The notes under the pieces: generated by a model
The model's input: only the letters and a program-made list of their open reading frames with translations
What the model was told of the DNA's origin: nothing
Database searches by the model: none
NCBI RefSeq assembly: GCF_029581275.1
Contig: NZ_CP120742.1
Location: 3,022,001 to 3,086,000, forward strand
DNA: 64,000 nucleotides
Reading direction: 5' to 3'
DNA from: Micromonospora sp. WMMD1155
Lineage (GTDB): Bacteria; Actinomycetota; Actinomycetes; Mycobacteriales; Micromonosporaceae
Made by a program: the position numbers and the translations under genes
Part shown: positions 10,192-18,467 of the stretch, piece after piece
Numbering within the stretch: the stretch's first letter is position 1
Layout: each line of letters begins with the position of its first letter

Positions 10192-10989
10192 TCAGCCGAG
10201 GAGGAACTCGCGCAGCGTGGGGGCGAGCGTCGTCGGCGGCACCTCGTGGTTGCCGCCGTCGAGGCTGACGGAACGCCCGCCAGGGACCGCCTCGGCCGCG
10301 GCCCGACTCCCGTCCCGGAGCCACTGTGGACTGCCGGTGCTGTCCACGGCGAGGGTCGGTGCCGTGATCGCCGCCAGCCGGTCGGCCGGCAGTCGCCCGC
10401 CCGCCGTGATCGCCGCGTCGTACGGCAGGGTGTGCGCGATCGCGGTCAACGAACCCCAGATCGGTTGCGTCCGCATCCCGGCGACCGCCTGGGGCGGCAA
10501 CCCCACCGACGTGGTGAGGAACGCCTCCACCGCGCCGTCCCGATCGTCGGCGGCGATCAGCTCGATGAGCTGTGCGGTGATGTCCTTCCGGACGCCCATG
10601 TGCGAGCCGACCTGGAACGGCGGCTCGAACAGGACCAACCCGGTCACCGGAAGACCCTGTGCGGTGGCGAGCGCGGCCAGGACCGCGCCGGACGAGATCC
10701 CGTAGACCGCCGCGGAACCACCCGCCGCCGCGATCACCGCCGCCAGGTCGTCGATCTCCCGGCCGATCTCGTACGGAGCCGTGTCGCCGCTGTGGCCACG
10801 ACCCCGGCGGTCGTAGCCGAACACGGTGAAGTCCGGCGCCAGCGCCGCCCCGAGCGCGCGGGTCGTGTTGCGGTCGTTGAACGCGCCACCGACCAGGACG
10901 AGCGCGGGGCCCGCCCCGGACCGTTCGAACGCGATGGGCGTGCCGTCCGCCGATCGCACCTGCTCCACCGTCGGTGTCGTTCCGCTCAC
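10192..10989 (-). CDS. Alpha/beta-fold hydrolase
   Basis: A 265-residue alpha/beta hydrolase. Strand-loop VLVGGAFNDRNTTR precedes the conserved YDRRGRGHSG. The nucleophile elbow is GISSG (Ser nucleophile). The likely acid is the Asp in LAVDSTGSPQW, and the catalytic His lies in GGNHEV near the C-terminus. GTG 10989 has CGGAG about 9 nt upstream. It is cytoplasmic and lacks a signal peptide. The group is common in actinobacteria and covers esterases, lactonases and haloperoxidase-like enzymes, so the substrate cannot be named. It is convergent with the gene ending at 9987 across a tandem-repeat gap. Confidence 0.85.
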   Translation of the reverse strand: MSGTTPTVEQVRSADGTPIAFERSGAGPALVLVGGAFNDRNTTRALGAALAPDFTVFGYDRRGRGHSGDTAPYEIGREIDDLAAVIAAAGGSAAVYGISSGAVLAALATAQGLPVTGLVLFEPPFQVGSHMGVRKDITAQLIELIAADDRDGAVEAFLTTSVGLPPQAVAGMRTQPIWGSLTAIAHTLPYDAAITAGGRLPADRLAAITAPTLAVDSTGSPQWLRDGSRAAAEAVPGGRSVSLDGGNHEVPPTTLAPTLREFLLG

Positions 10990-11317
10990 GATGCCGTCTC
11001 CGTCCGTGTCGATGCCACTCGTCCTTTCTAGACCCCCGGTCTGACGCTGTCCGCCAGACCGGCGCAAACGACGCGAGCCGCCGGCACCCACCAATATCCG
11101 GTGCACCGCCGTCCGAACGGCGATCGATCTCGATTCCGCCCGACTCGCAGCTCCGACGGTCTGCCTGGCTCGCCCGGTCGGCGTCCGGATGAGAGGCTGT
11201 CGGAGCGGGCGGCATCCCCCACCGCCGCCAACCGCGACCCTTCCGACGGCGTCGGGTCCGCGGCCTGGTCGACCCAGAGGCCGGGCACCGCACAGGCCGA
11301 TTCTCACGAGGAGATCC
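10990..11317. other. 328-bp intergenic region between divergent genes
   Basis: The gap separates the alpha/beta hydrolase (minus) from the 5'-nucleotidase (plus). It contains a small inverted repeat GGTCTG/CAGACC (about 11038-11060). I see no convincing gene or consensus promoter. The Shine-Dalgarno GAGGAG of the nucleotidase is at its right end. Confidence 0.5.
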
Positions 11318-13024
11318 ATGTCCATAACCAGGACGCGTCGGGCCGCTGTCGGTCTGACCGCGCTCGCGGTGGCCGCGTTCGGCGCGGTCGCCACCAGCCC
11401 CGAGGAAGCCGACGCGCGGCCGAAGCCGGTCGACGTCACCCTGCTGGCCCTCAACGACTTCCACGGCAACCTCGAACCGCCGAGCGGCTCCAGTGGCACC
11501 ATCGCCGGGCAGACCGCGGGTGGCGTCGAATACCTGGCCACCCACCTGGCCGAGCTGCGCGCCGCCGCCAAGAAGAAGAACACGATCACGGTTGCCGCCG
11601 GTGACCTGATCGGCGCGTCCCCGCTGCTCTCCGCCGCGTTCCACGACGAGCCGACCATCGAGGCGCTGAGCATGGCCGGTCTGGACTACGCCAGTGTCGG
11701 CAACCACGAGTTCGACGAGGGCGCGGCCGAGCTGTTGCGCATCCAGAACGGCGGCTGCCACCCGGTCGACGGATGCGCCGACGGCACCCCGTACCGGGGC
11801 GCCGGCTTCAAGTACCTCTCCGCGAACGCCTTCAAGACCGCGACCGGCAAGCCGCTGATGGCCCCCTACGCGATCCACCGGGTTCAGGGCGTCAAGGTCG
11901 GTTTCATCGGGATGACCCTGGAGGGCACCCCGCAGATCGTCAGCCAGCAGGGCGTCGCCGGCCTCAGCTTCGCCGACGAGGCCGACACCGCCAACCGGTA
12001 CGCCCGTGAGCTGCGCCGCAAGGGCGTGGAGGCGATCGTCGTACTGCTGCACGAGGGTGGCACCCAGGCGGCGACCGGTGGCATCAACGACTGCGTCGGC
12101 ATGACCGGGCCCATCGTGGACATCACCAACCGGATGGACCCGTCAATCGACGTGGTGGTCAGCGGGCACACCCACCAGGCGTACAACTGCAACATCAACG
12201 ACAAGCTGGTCACCAGCGCCAGCTCGTTCGGGCGCCTCGTCACCGACATCGACCTCAAGATCGACCGTCGGAGTGGCGACGTCCTGTCCGCCTCCGCCAA
12301 CAACGTCGTGGTCACCCGGGACGTCACCAAGGACCCGAAGCAGACCGCGCTGATCAACCGCTACAAGACGGTGCTCGGCCCGGTCGCCGGACGCCAGGTC
12401 GGCGTCACCAACGAGGCGATCACCCGGAGTCAGGAAACCCTCTTCGGTACGAGTCTGGGCGAATCGCCGCTGGGCAACCTGATCGCCGACGCGCAACTCG
12501 CCGCCACCGACGACGAGGAGGGCGCGGTCGCCGCGTTCATGAACCCGGGCGGTGTCCGGGCCGACCTCGACGCGGGCCCGGTCACCTACGAGGAGGCGTT
12601 CACGGTGCAGCCGTTCGCCAACAACCTGGTGACACTCGACCTGACCGGCGCGCAGCTCTACTGCGTGCTGGAGCAGCAGTTCGTCACCGCCCGTACGCTC
12701 TACCCGTCGGTCACCGTCGGCTACGTCGTCGACCCGAACGGCACCACCGGCACGACGGCCGACCCGTGCGCCGGCACCCGCGTCGTCCGGGGCAGCCTCA
12801 CCATCGGCGGCACCACCGTCGACACCGCCGCCACGTACCGCGTCACGGTGAACAACTTCCTGGCCGGCGGCGGTGACGGTTTCAGCGCCCTCACCGGCGG
12901 AACGAACCAGGTCACCGGCCAGATCGACCTGGACGCCTTCGTGGACTACCTGACCGCCCAGTCGCCGGTGTCCGCGCCGGCGCTGGACCGGATCCGCACC
13001 ACCGCCGAGGTCCCCGCCGCCTGA
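11318..13024 (+). CDS. Secreted 5'-nucleotidase / UshA-type bifunctional phosphatase
   Basis: A 568-residue exported enzyme that hydrolyses nucleoside monophosphates or related nucleotides outside the cell. A signal peptide (RTRRAAVGLTALAVAAFGAV) ends near an alanine-rich site ADA-RP. The N-terminal metallophosphatase domain shows LNDFHGNLEP, AAGDLIGASPL, SVGNHEFDEG, LLHEGG and VSGHTHQAY, giving all metal ligands. The C-terminal 5'-nucleotidase domain has NPGGVRADLDAG (substrate-binding motif) and AFTVQPFANNL. GAGGAG lies 7 nt before ATG 11318. There is no LPXTG or membrane anchor at the C-terminus, so it is released or loosely wall-bound. A strong terminator follows at 13043. Its likely role is phosphate/nucleoside scavenging. 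Confidence 0.93.
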   Translation: MSITRTRRAAVGLTALAVAAFGAVATSPEEADARPKPVDVTLLALNDFHGNLEPPSGSSGTIAGQTAGGVEYLATHLAELRAAAKKKNTITVAAGDLIGASPLLSAAFHDEPTIEALSMAGLDYASVGNHEFDEGAAELLRIQNGGCHPVDGCADGTPYRGAGFKYLSANAFKTATGKPLMAPYAIHRVQGVKVGFIGMTLEGTPQIVSQQGVAGLSFADEADTANRYARELRRKGVEAIVVLLHEGGTQAATGGINDCVGMTGPIVDITNRMDPSIDVVVSGHTHQAYNCNINDKLVTSASSFGRLVTDIDLKIDRRSGDVLSASANNVVVTRDVTKDPKQTALINRYKTVLGPVAGRQVGVTNEAITRSQETLFGTSLGESPLGNLIADAQLAATDDEEGAVAAFMNPGGVRADLDAGPVTYEEAFTVQPFANNLVTLDLTGAQLYCVLEQQFVTARTLYPSVTVGYVVDPNGTTGTTADPCAGTRVVRGSLTIGGTTVDTAATYRVTVNNFLAGGGDGFSALTGGTNQVTGQIDLDAFVDYLTAQSPVSAPALDRIRTTAEVPAA

Positions 13025-13042
13025 CGGTCGACCCCGCGACGT

Positions 13043-13072
13043 CGGGCCCCGGAGCGAATGCTCCGGGGCCCG
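13043..13072 (+). terminator. Strong hairpin terminator after the 5'-nucleotidase gene
   Basis: A 13-bp perfect stem (CGGGCCCCGGAGC, 13043-13055, against 13060-13072) closes a GAAT tetraloop 18 nt past the stop codon. ACCCTTTC follows it. The U-run is weak, as is common in high-GC actinobacteria. Confidence 0.8.
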
Positions 13073-13117
13073 ACCCTTTCCCGGCCTTGTCCAGTCCGTA
13101 TCCCGCGTCGCCCCGCC

Positions 13118-13405
13118 CTGACCCTGGTCGGTCGGCTGGGGTCGGCCGCCCGTGCCGGACTCGCCCTGACCCTGGTCGGTCGGCTGGGGTCGGCCGCCCG
13201 TGCCGGACTCGCCCTGACCCTGGTCGGTCGGCTGGGGTCGGCCGCCCGTGCCGGACTCGCCCTGACCCTGGTCGGTCGGCTGGGGTCGGCCGCCCGTGCC
13301 GGACTCGCCCTGACCCTGGTCGGTCGGCTGGGGTCGGCCGCCCGTCCCGGACTCGCCCTGACCCTGGTCGGTCGGCTGGGGTCGGCCGCCCGTCCCGGAC
13401 TCGCC
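13118..13405. repeat. 48-bp tandem repeat array, six near-identical copies
   Basis: Six head-to-tail 48-bp units begin CTGACCCTGGTCGGTCGGCT. They differ essentially only by one base (GTGCC in the first four, GTCCC in the last two); a truncated seventh copy starts at 13406. The unit is 16 codons long, so both strands stay open and would encode 16-residue repeats (for example LVGRLGSAARAGLALT). No start signal or family resemblance supports a gene. Near identity suggests recent expansion by slippage or unequal recombination. Confidence 0.9.
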
Positions 13406-13582
13406 CTGACCTGCCTCGTTCCGCCCTCGTCGTTCGCCCGTTCGCGTTGCGCGGCCCGGATGCGTCGTCCGCTCGCCCAGGCTGTGTCGCCTGCTTGAGC
13501 ACGGGGTGGCCTCCGGGGCGCGCGGATGCCACTCGATCCATGATCGAGCGCGATCTTGCGGCGCCGGGCGGGATCCGCGAGC

Positions 13583-13660
13583 AAGATCCGCGCAACATCG
13601 GGGATGTTGCTGCCTCCAGCCCGTCTGAGACAGCAACATCGGGGAACTTGTGCGGATCTT
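13583..13660. repeat. Long imperfect hairpin repeat, copy 1
   Basis: Two 34-nt arms (13583-13616 and 13627-13660) are inverted with about seven mismatches around a 10-nt loop. Arms begin AAGATCCGC and contain GATGTTGCTG. A second copy of the element lies at 16793-16870; the left arm here matches the right arm of that copy over 32 bases from GATCCGCGCAACATCGGGG onwards. Both copies are intergenic. It behaves like a dispersed REP/MITE-type palindromic element. Confidence 0.85.
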
Positions 13661-13870
13661 GGGCGCAGGGCGCAGGGCGCAGGGCGCAGGGGCCGTGGGC
13701 GCGGGTCATGGTGGGGGCGCGTGGGGTGAGGGTGCGTGGTGTGCGGGGTGGGGGCGCGTGGGGTGGGGGCGCGTGGGGTGAGGGCGCGTGGGGTGAGGGC
13801 GCGCGGTGCGTGGGGTGCGGGGTGGCGCGCGCGGGCGTGGAGTGGGAGCGCGGGACAGGCGGGGTGCGGG
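13661..13870. repeat. G-rich low-complexity tract with short tandem repeats
   Basis: GGGCGCA units (7 bp, about 13661-13690) are followed by GGGGCGCGTGGGGTG-type 15-bp repeats to about 13870. The top strand has many runs of three to five G, spaced closely enough for G-quadruplex formation. It lies directly downstream of the convergent MFS gene ending at 13871. There is no credible coding signal here. Confidence 0.7.
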
Positions 13871-15163
13871 TCAGGCGGGGGTGGGGGTCGGTTCGGGGGA
13901 GGTGACGGTCGGCGTAAGTCGGCCGTCCTGATCCGCGCTGAGCAGTCGGCGCAGCGACAGGGCGACCAGGGAGGCGACCAGGCAGCCGCCGACCACTGTC
14001 GCCACCCAGACCTTGCCGTCGGCGGCACCGATGAGCGGGCCGGCGGTCACCGGGCCGATCACCCCGCTGATGCCGAAGATCATCGAACTCATCGCGTTGT
14101 ACCGGCCGCGCAGCTCGTCGGTGGCCAGCGCGTTGGTCAGGGCGGGCATGACCGGTGACAGCATCGTCTCGCCGAAGCCGAAGATCGCCGAGCAGGCCAC
14201 CACGCAGAGTGCGGCCAGCAGCGCGTTCTCACCGCTGACCAGGCCGGCCGCGCCGAGGACCAGCCAGGCGGTGGCGAACACCGCACCCACCACCGCAAGC
14301 GCCCGGGTGCGGCTACGCCCCTCGATCCGCCGGATCACCAGTAGTTGGGCGAGCACGATCATGACCGTATTGGCGGCCAGCGCCCACGCGACCACTCGGG
14401 TCTCCACCTCGGCCACCCGCACCGCGTACGCGGCGAAGCCCACCTCGATCTGCGCGTACCCGCAGGTGGTGAGGATCAGTCCGAAGATCACCAGCCGGCG
14501 GAACGGGCGGTCGCGCAGCACGGTGAGGTAGCCACCGGGCGACGGCTGGTCGACGCCGGTGCGGCTGCCGAGGCGGTGGCCGACCCCGGGCAGGGTGAGC
14601 AGGATGATCGCCGGCATCAGGTAGGTCACCGCGTCCAGCAGGTAGATCGTCTGGAAGGTGCCGGGTCGGGCGGTGTCGACGATCGCGCCGGAGGTCATGC
14701 CACCGATGCCGATGCCGAGGTTGAGCAGGGCGAAGTTCAACCCGAAGACGCGTTGCCGCTCACCGTCGTCGGTCAACGAGGCGAGGATCGTGTTCTGCCC
14801 GGACCAGATCGCCGAGCTGCCGACGGCGACCACCGTCATCACCAGCAGGGCAGACCCGGTCGAGTCGACCAGCGCGAGCGAGCCGGTGCCGACCGCCTCG
14901 ATCAGCAGGCAGGGCACCACCACCCGACGCGCGCCGAACCGGTCGATCAGCGTCCCTCCCAACGGCGAGAGGGCCAGGGTGACCGCGCCGTACCACCCGA
15001 TCACGAGCCCGGCGCGAGCGTCGGTGAGCCCGCGTACGTCGGTCAGGTAAATGAACAGGAACGGTAGGGTCAGGCCGCGCCCGATCGCCGACAGCAGGGT
15101 GCCGACGAGGATCCGGCGGGCTTCCGGGCGGCGGGGCAGGGCACGACGCAGCATGACCGGCAT
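13871..15163 (-). CDS. MFS transporter
   Basis: A major facilitator superfamily permease of about 430 residues. Helix 1 is GTLLSAIGRGLTLPFLFIYL. GGTLIDRFGARRVV carries the signature loop between helices 2 and 3, and twelve hydrophobic segments alternate to the C-terminus. It resembles actinobacterial drug-export-type MFS proteins, like the one at 547-1818. ATG 15163 is used; ATG 15154 and GTG 15187 are in frame and no site has a clear Shine-Dalgarno. Its 3' end runs into a G-rich repeat tract. It is divergent from the hypothetical gene at 15275. The substrate is unknown. Confidence 0.85.
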   Translation of the reverse strand: MPVMLRRALPRRPEARRILVGTLLSAIGRGLTLPFLFIYLTDVRGLTDARAGLVIGWYGAVTLALSPLGGTLIDRFGARRVVVPCLLIEAVGTGSLALVDSTGSALLVMTVVAVGSSAIWSGQNTILASLTDDGERQRVFGLNFALLNLGIGIGGMTSGAIVDTARPGTFQTIYLLDAVTYLMPAIILLTLPGVGHRLGSRTGVDQPSPGGYLTVLRDRPFRRLVIFGLILTTCGYAQIEVGFAAYAVRVAEVETRVVAWALAANTVMIVLAQLLVIRRIEGRSRTRALAVVGAVFATAWLVLGAAGLVSGENALLAALCVVACSAIFGFGETMLSPVMPALTNALATDELRGRYNAMSSMIFGISGVIGPVTAGPLIGAADGKVWVATVVGGCLVASLVALSLRRLLSADQDGRLTPTVTSPEPTPTPA

Positions 15164-15274
15164 TCTGTTCGTCGGGTGCGACAGCACGCGACTCGTTTAG
15201 GTCGTTCCAGGCTGTCGTCGCGGCCGACGGGTGATCAATCGTACGGTGTCCGGCGGGTCTGCGATGCTGGCCCG

Positions 15275-15748
15275 ATGACCGGCACCTGGCGACATCTGCC
15301 CGCTACCGCCCGCGGCATCGCGGTGACCGCCACCGCAGCGGTGGCCGCCGCCCAGGAACGGGACGGGCAGGCGTACGACGAGGCTGTCTCTGGGCTCGCC
15401 GCGGACGACCGCTCCGGCCTGGTGCTCGGCGCGGTGGTCCGGCTGCTGCTGGAGGAGAGCCATCCGGAGGGGGTGACCGGCGACGACGTACGCCAGGTGT
15501 TGACCCGCTGCGTGCAGGGGGCGACGCGGTGGCGCTCGGACGTCGACCCGCACGTGGTGCTCGTCCTGCTGGCCGGCGCCCTGGGCGTGTACGACCCCGA
15601 GGGCGACGAGTCGCCACCGGACGCGTCCGCACTGGCCCGGCACGCTCCACTGTTGGTGGCGGACCTGCTGGCGGCGACCGGTGCGCCGTTGAACGGCTAC
15701 CTGGCGGCGGCGTTCGCCGAGATCGAGCGCACCGAACGACAGGACTGA
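15275..15748 (+). CDS. Conserved hypothetical protein, helical
   Basis: A 157-residue soluble protein starting at ATG 15275 (MTGTWRHLPATARG). It is alanine- and leucine-rich and mostly helical, with no signal peptide, Cys clusters or catalytic motif that I recognise. Segments such as SGLVLGAVVRLLLEESHPEGVTGDDVR and HVVLVLLAGALGVYDPE suggest a compact helical bundle. Codon usage shows the strong third-position G/C of the neighbours, supporting coding. It is flanked by the divergent MFS gene and a convergent methyltransferase-like gene. The function is unknown. Confidence 0.75.
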   Translation: MTGTWRHLPATARGIAVTATAAVAAAQERDGQAYDEAVSGLAADDRSGLVLGAVVRLLLEESHPEGVTGDDVRQVLTRCVQGATRWRSDVDPHVVLVLLAGALGVYDPEGDESPPDASALARHAPLLVADLLAATGAPLNGYLAAAFAEIERTERQD

Positions 15749-15796
15749 CCGGGGGTGGCGGCCAGACCGGTGTGTGGCCGCCACCGTTCCAACAGG

Positions 15797-16423
15797 TCAG
15801 GCCGGGTCGGCGATACGCCGCGCCATGACCTCCAGGTATTCCGCCGGGATGCGGACCGTGCCGTCGGTGGACCGGTTGTGGGTGCGGGCCAGCTCCACCA
15901 GGTCCGCGTGCAGCTCCGGTCGGCGTGCCTCGGGCAGCGCCTCGAAGGCCTTCAGGGTCGGACCGTAGTTGGCCCGGAAGAAGAGGGCGAACTCCTCAGG
16001 CGTACCGAAGCGGAAGACGAACTCCCGGCGTACCGCCCGAATGTCGCCCACGGCCCCGCCGAGCAACTCGCGGACCCGGCCCTCGTCGCCCCACTGCACC
16101 GGCGGGCGCAGCCCCGCCGGTGGCGGCACATGCCGCCCCACCGTGCGGAACAGCTCGCCGATGAAACCCTGCGGCGTCCACGACGCCAGAGCCACGGTGC
16201 CTCCGGGCCGGCAGACCCGGACCAACTCGGCCGCCGCCCGCTCCTGGTGCGGAGCGAACATCACGCCGACGACGGAGAGCACCGCGTCGAACGCGCCGTC
16301 GGCCGCGGTCACCAGCAACTCGGAGATCGGGTGGATGAGGGCGGCGACAGCCCCGTAGTCGCCACTGGCCCAGGTCACCTGCTGGCGTGCCTTGACGGCG
16401 GTGAAGTCGAGTGTGGTGGTCAT
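15797..16423 (-). CDS. Class I methyltransferase-like protein lacking SAM motif I
   Basis: A 208-residue protein clearly derived from the UbiE/Methyltransf_11 family. The N-terminus VKARQQVTWASGDYGAVAALIHPISELLVTAAD is intact, and so is the region after the binding site: GAFDAVLSVVGVMFAPHQ, AAAELVRVCRPGGTVALASW. Between them (residues 41-44) the glycine-rich motif I (DVATGTGN-like), motif II and the connecting helices, some 60-70 residues, are missing without loss of frame. Relatives are about 270 residues long. It cannot bind S-adenosylmethionine in the usual way and is probably inactive or repurposed. GGAGA precedes ATG 16423. Confidence 0.75.
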   Translation of the reverse strand: MTTTLDFTAVKARQQVTWASGDYGAVAALIHPISELLVTAADGAFDAVLSVVGVMFAPHQERAAAELVRVCRPGGTVALASWTPQGFIGELFRTVGRHVPPPAGLRPPVQWGDEGRVRELLGGAVGDIRAVRREFVFRFGTPEEFALFFRANYGPTLKAFEALPEARRPELHADLVELARTHNRSTDGTVRIPAEYLEVMARRIADPA

Positions 16424-16592
16424 CGGTGGTCTCCCTCGGACGGCTCGTCGTGCCACCGACGCTAGGTGTGGCAGCACCTCCGGGGATCGGTAGAAACACC
16501 TATATTGGCTGCGTAGAGCCGGTGCGCATCCCGAAAGGCGCGGCTCGGCCAGCCGGGCGCGGGCTGCCGGGCCGGGCTCCGTTGAAATGCTG

Positions 16593-16625
16593 AGAGGGCA
16601 CATCCATGGATCGGATGTGCCCTCT
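16593..16625 (-). terminator. Terminator of the tRNA-Pro transcript
   Basis: A perfect 13-bp stem (AGAGGGCACATCC, 16593-16605, against 16613-16625) with a 7-nt loop lies 10 bp downstream of the tRNA 3' end on the minus strand. Only a weak T-run follows in that direction (GCATTTC). Confidence 0.75.
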
Positions 16626-16634
16626 TGCCTCTGG

Positions 16635-16708
<74 letters not shown>

Positions 16709-16792
16709 AGGCGTGCCGACAAATAGTAGCCCACCCGGTCCGATGGTCAAACTCGGTACCCCCGCCGCCCGGAACACCCCGCCGGAGCGACC

Positions 16793-16870
16793 AAGATCCG
16801 CACAACTTCACCGATGTTGCTGCCTCGGCGCGTCCTGAGGCAGCAACATCCCCGATGTTGCGCGGATCAA
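16793..16870. repeat. Long imperfect hairpin repeat, copy 2
   Basis: The arms at 16793-16826 and 16837-16870 are inverted around a 10-nt loop, with the same architecture, arm length and core (GATGTTGCTGCCTC / GAGGCAGCAACATC) as the element at 13583-13660. It lies between tRNA-Pro and a 20-bp tandem array. The two copies differ in the loop and at a few arm positions. Confidence 0.85.
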
Positions 16871-16990
16871 GCGCGGCGCGCCCCGGACGAGCGCGGCGCG
16901 CCCCGGACGAGCGCGGCGCGCCCCGGGCGAGCGCGGCGCGCCCCGGGCGAGCGCGGCGCGCCCCGGGCGAGCGCGGCGCGCCCCGGGCGA
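16871..16990. repeat. 20-bp tandem array, six copies
   Basis: Six units of GCGCGGCGCGCCCCGGRCGA run from the end of hairpin copy 2 to just before the stop codon of the metallophosphoesterase gene. The first two copies have A, the other four G, at the variable position. Each unit contains the palindrome GGCGCGCC. It is non-coding by position. Confidence 0.9.
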
Positions 16991-16997
16991 GCGCGGG

Positions 16998-17891
16998 TCA
17001 GCGGGGGATGAGGGTCAGGATGCTGGCCTCCGGGGGGCAGGCGAAGCGGACCGGGGCGGTGGGGTGGGTGCCGAGGCCGGCGGAGACGTGCAGCCAGGAG
17101 TCCGAGCCCGGCCACCGGTGCAGGCCGCGCGCCATCGAGCGGGGCAGGCCGCAGTTGGTCACCAGGGCCCCGTAGCCCGGTACGCAGACCTGACCGCCGT
17201 GGGTGTGCCCGGCCAGCAGCAGGCCGAAGCTGTCGGCGGCCATCTGGTCGAGCACCCGTGGCTCGGGGGAGTGCGTAACGGCGATGGACAGGTCGGTGGA
17301 GGACGAGACCGCGCCGGCTACGGACGGGTAGTCGTCCCGGTCGATGTGGGGGTCGTCGACCCCGACCAGGTCCACCTGCCGACCGCCGGCCTTCAGCATG
17401 GTCCGGGCGTTGTTGAGGTCGACCCATCCGGCGCCGGTGAAGACCTGGCGCAGTTCCTCGTAGGGCAGCTCGACACCCTCGGTGTACTCCCGGTCGGGCA
17501 GGAAGTAGGTGAACGGGTTCTTCAACACCGGGCCGGTGTAGTCGTTGGAACCGAAGACGAACGCTCCGGGGAAGTCCAGCAGCGGCTGGAGGGCCCGCAG
17601 CACCCCGGGCACCGCGCCCGGGTGGGCCATGTTGTCGCCGGTGACCACCACCAGGTCGGGGTCCAGGGCGGCCAGCGACGCCACCCAGCGCTGCTTGCGT
17701 GCCTGGTCGGGCATCATGTGCAGGTCGGACAGGTGCAGCACACGCAGCGGCTCCGCGTCGGCCGGGAGCACCGGCACGTCGTACCGCCGCAGGGTGAACA
17801 TGTTGCGCTCGACGAGCGACGCGTACGCGAGGGTGGCCGCGCCGACCGTGGCGGTTCCGGCGGCAAGCCGGAATAGTGTGCGCTTTCGCAT
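16998..17891 (-). CDS. Membrane-associated metallophosphoesterase (YkuE type)
   Basis: A 297-residue calcineurin-like phosphoesterase with an N-terminal hydrophobic segment (FRLAAGTATVGAATLAYASL) that anchors or exports it. Metal-binding blocks are LHLSDLHMMPDQ, VVTGDNMAH, FGSNDYTG (Asn-Asp in place of the usual GNHD), AVTHSPEP and LAGHTHGGQ. This set matches the YkuE/PhoD-like group. ATG 17891 is the assumed start; an in-frame ATG at 17918 would overlap the divergent yqeY start. Rv3683, next to ponA2 in M. tuberculosis, is a similar protein. The substrate is unknown; lipid or cell-wall phosphodiesters are candidates. Confidence 0.87.
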   Translation of the reverse strand: MRKRTLFRLAAGTATVGAATLAYASLVERNMFTLRRYDVPVLPADAEPLRVLHLSDLHMMPDQARKQRWVASLAALDPDLVVVTGDNMAHPGAVPGVLRALQPLLDFPGAFVFGSNDYTGPVLKNPFTYFLPDREYTEGVELPYEELRQVFTGAGWVDLNNARTMLKAGGRQVDLVGVDDPHIDRDDYPSVAGAVSSSTDLSIAVTHSPEPRVLDQMAADSFGLLLAGHTHGGQVCVPGYGALVTNCGLPRSMARGLHRWPGSDSWLHVSAGLGTHPTAPVRFACPPEASILTLIPR

Positions 17892-17916
17892 GGCGTTCAG
17901 GGTAGTTTGACCGTCC

Positions 17917-18372
17917 ATGAGCACGCTGAAGGACCGCCTCACCGCCGACATGCGTTCCGCGCTCAAGGCGCGCGACGAGCTGACCACCTCCACACTGCGG
18001 ATGGCCCTGGCCGCCGTCGGCAATGCGGAGGTCGCCGGCAAGGCCAAGCGCGACCTCACCGACGACGAGGTGCTCGCGGTGCTGACCAAGGAGGCCAAGA
18101 AGCGCCGGGAGGCCGCCACCGCGTTCGCCGACGCCGGTCGCGCCGAGCAGGCCGCGAAGGAGACCGCCGAGGGTGAGGTGCTGGACCGTTACCTGCCCAA
18201 GCAGCTCCCGGACGCCGAGCTGGCCGAGCTGGTGTCGGGGGCGCTCGCCGCGGGCGGCTTCACCGGTAAGAGCCAGATGGGCCCGGCGATGAAGGCGGCC
18301 CAGGCCGCGGTGGCGGGTCGGGCCGAGGGCGGTCGGGTGGCCGCGGAGGTACGCCGACAGCTCGGTCTCTGA
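17917..18372 (+). CDS. GatB/YqeY domain protein
   Basis: A 151-residue protein of the YqeY family, homologous to the tRNA-binding tail of the GatB amidotransferase subunit. MSTLKDRLTADMRSALKARDELTTSTLRMAL is the conserved N-terminal helix, DEVLAVLTKEAKKRREAATAF the central block, and LDRYLPKQLPDAEL the start of the C-terminal domain. It is small, soluble and widespread; its exact role (tRNA-related) is not established. It lies 25 bp from the divergent metallophosphoesterase and is convergent with ponA2, sharing a strong hairpin terminator at 18412. Confidence 0.92.
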   Translation: MSTLKDRLTADMRSALKARDELTTSTLRMALAAVGNAEVAGKAKRDLTDDEVLAVLTKEAKKRREAATAFADAGRAEQAAKETAEGEVLDRYLPKQLPDAELAELVSGALAAGGFTGKSQMGPAMKAAQAAVAGRAEGGRVAAEVRRQLGL

Positions 18373-18411
18373 CACCAGCGGGACCAGCGCCGGCCATGAC
18401 CGGCCGGACAG

Positions 18412-18452
18412 ACGAACGGGCGGGCACCCGAGGAGGGTGCCCGCCCGTTCGT
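18412..18452. terminator. Bidirectional terminator between yqeY and ponA2
   Basis: A perfect 18-bp stem (ACGAACGGGCGGGCACCC, 18412-18429, against 18435-18452) has a GAGGA loop. It lies between the convergent stop codons at 18372 and 18468, so it can serve both transcripts. Confidence 0.85.
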
Positions 18453-18467
18453 GTCCTACTCGTCGGC

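Noticed and set aside
13118..13405. CRISPR array
   Set aside because: Units are contiguous without unique spacers, and no cas genes are present.
13058..13498. A repeat protein encoded by the 48-bp array (either strand)
   Set aside because: Open frames follow automatically from a 48-bp unit; there is no ribosome-binding site, no flanking conserved domain, and the frame begins inside a terminator hairpin.
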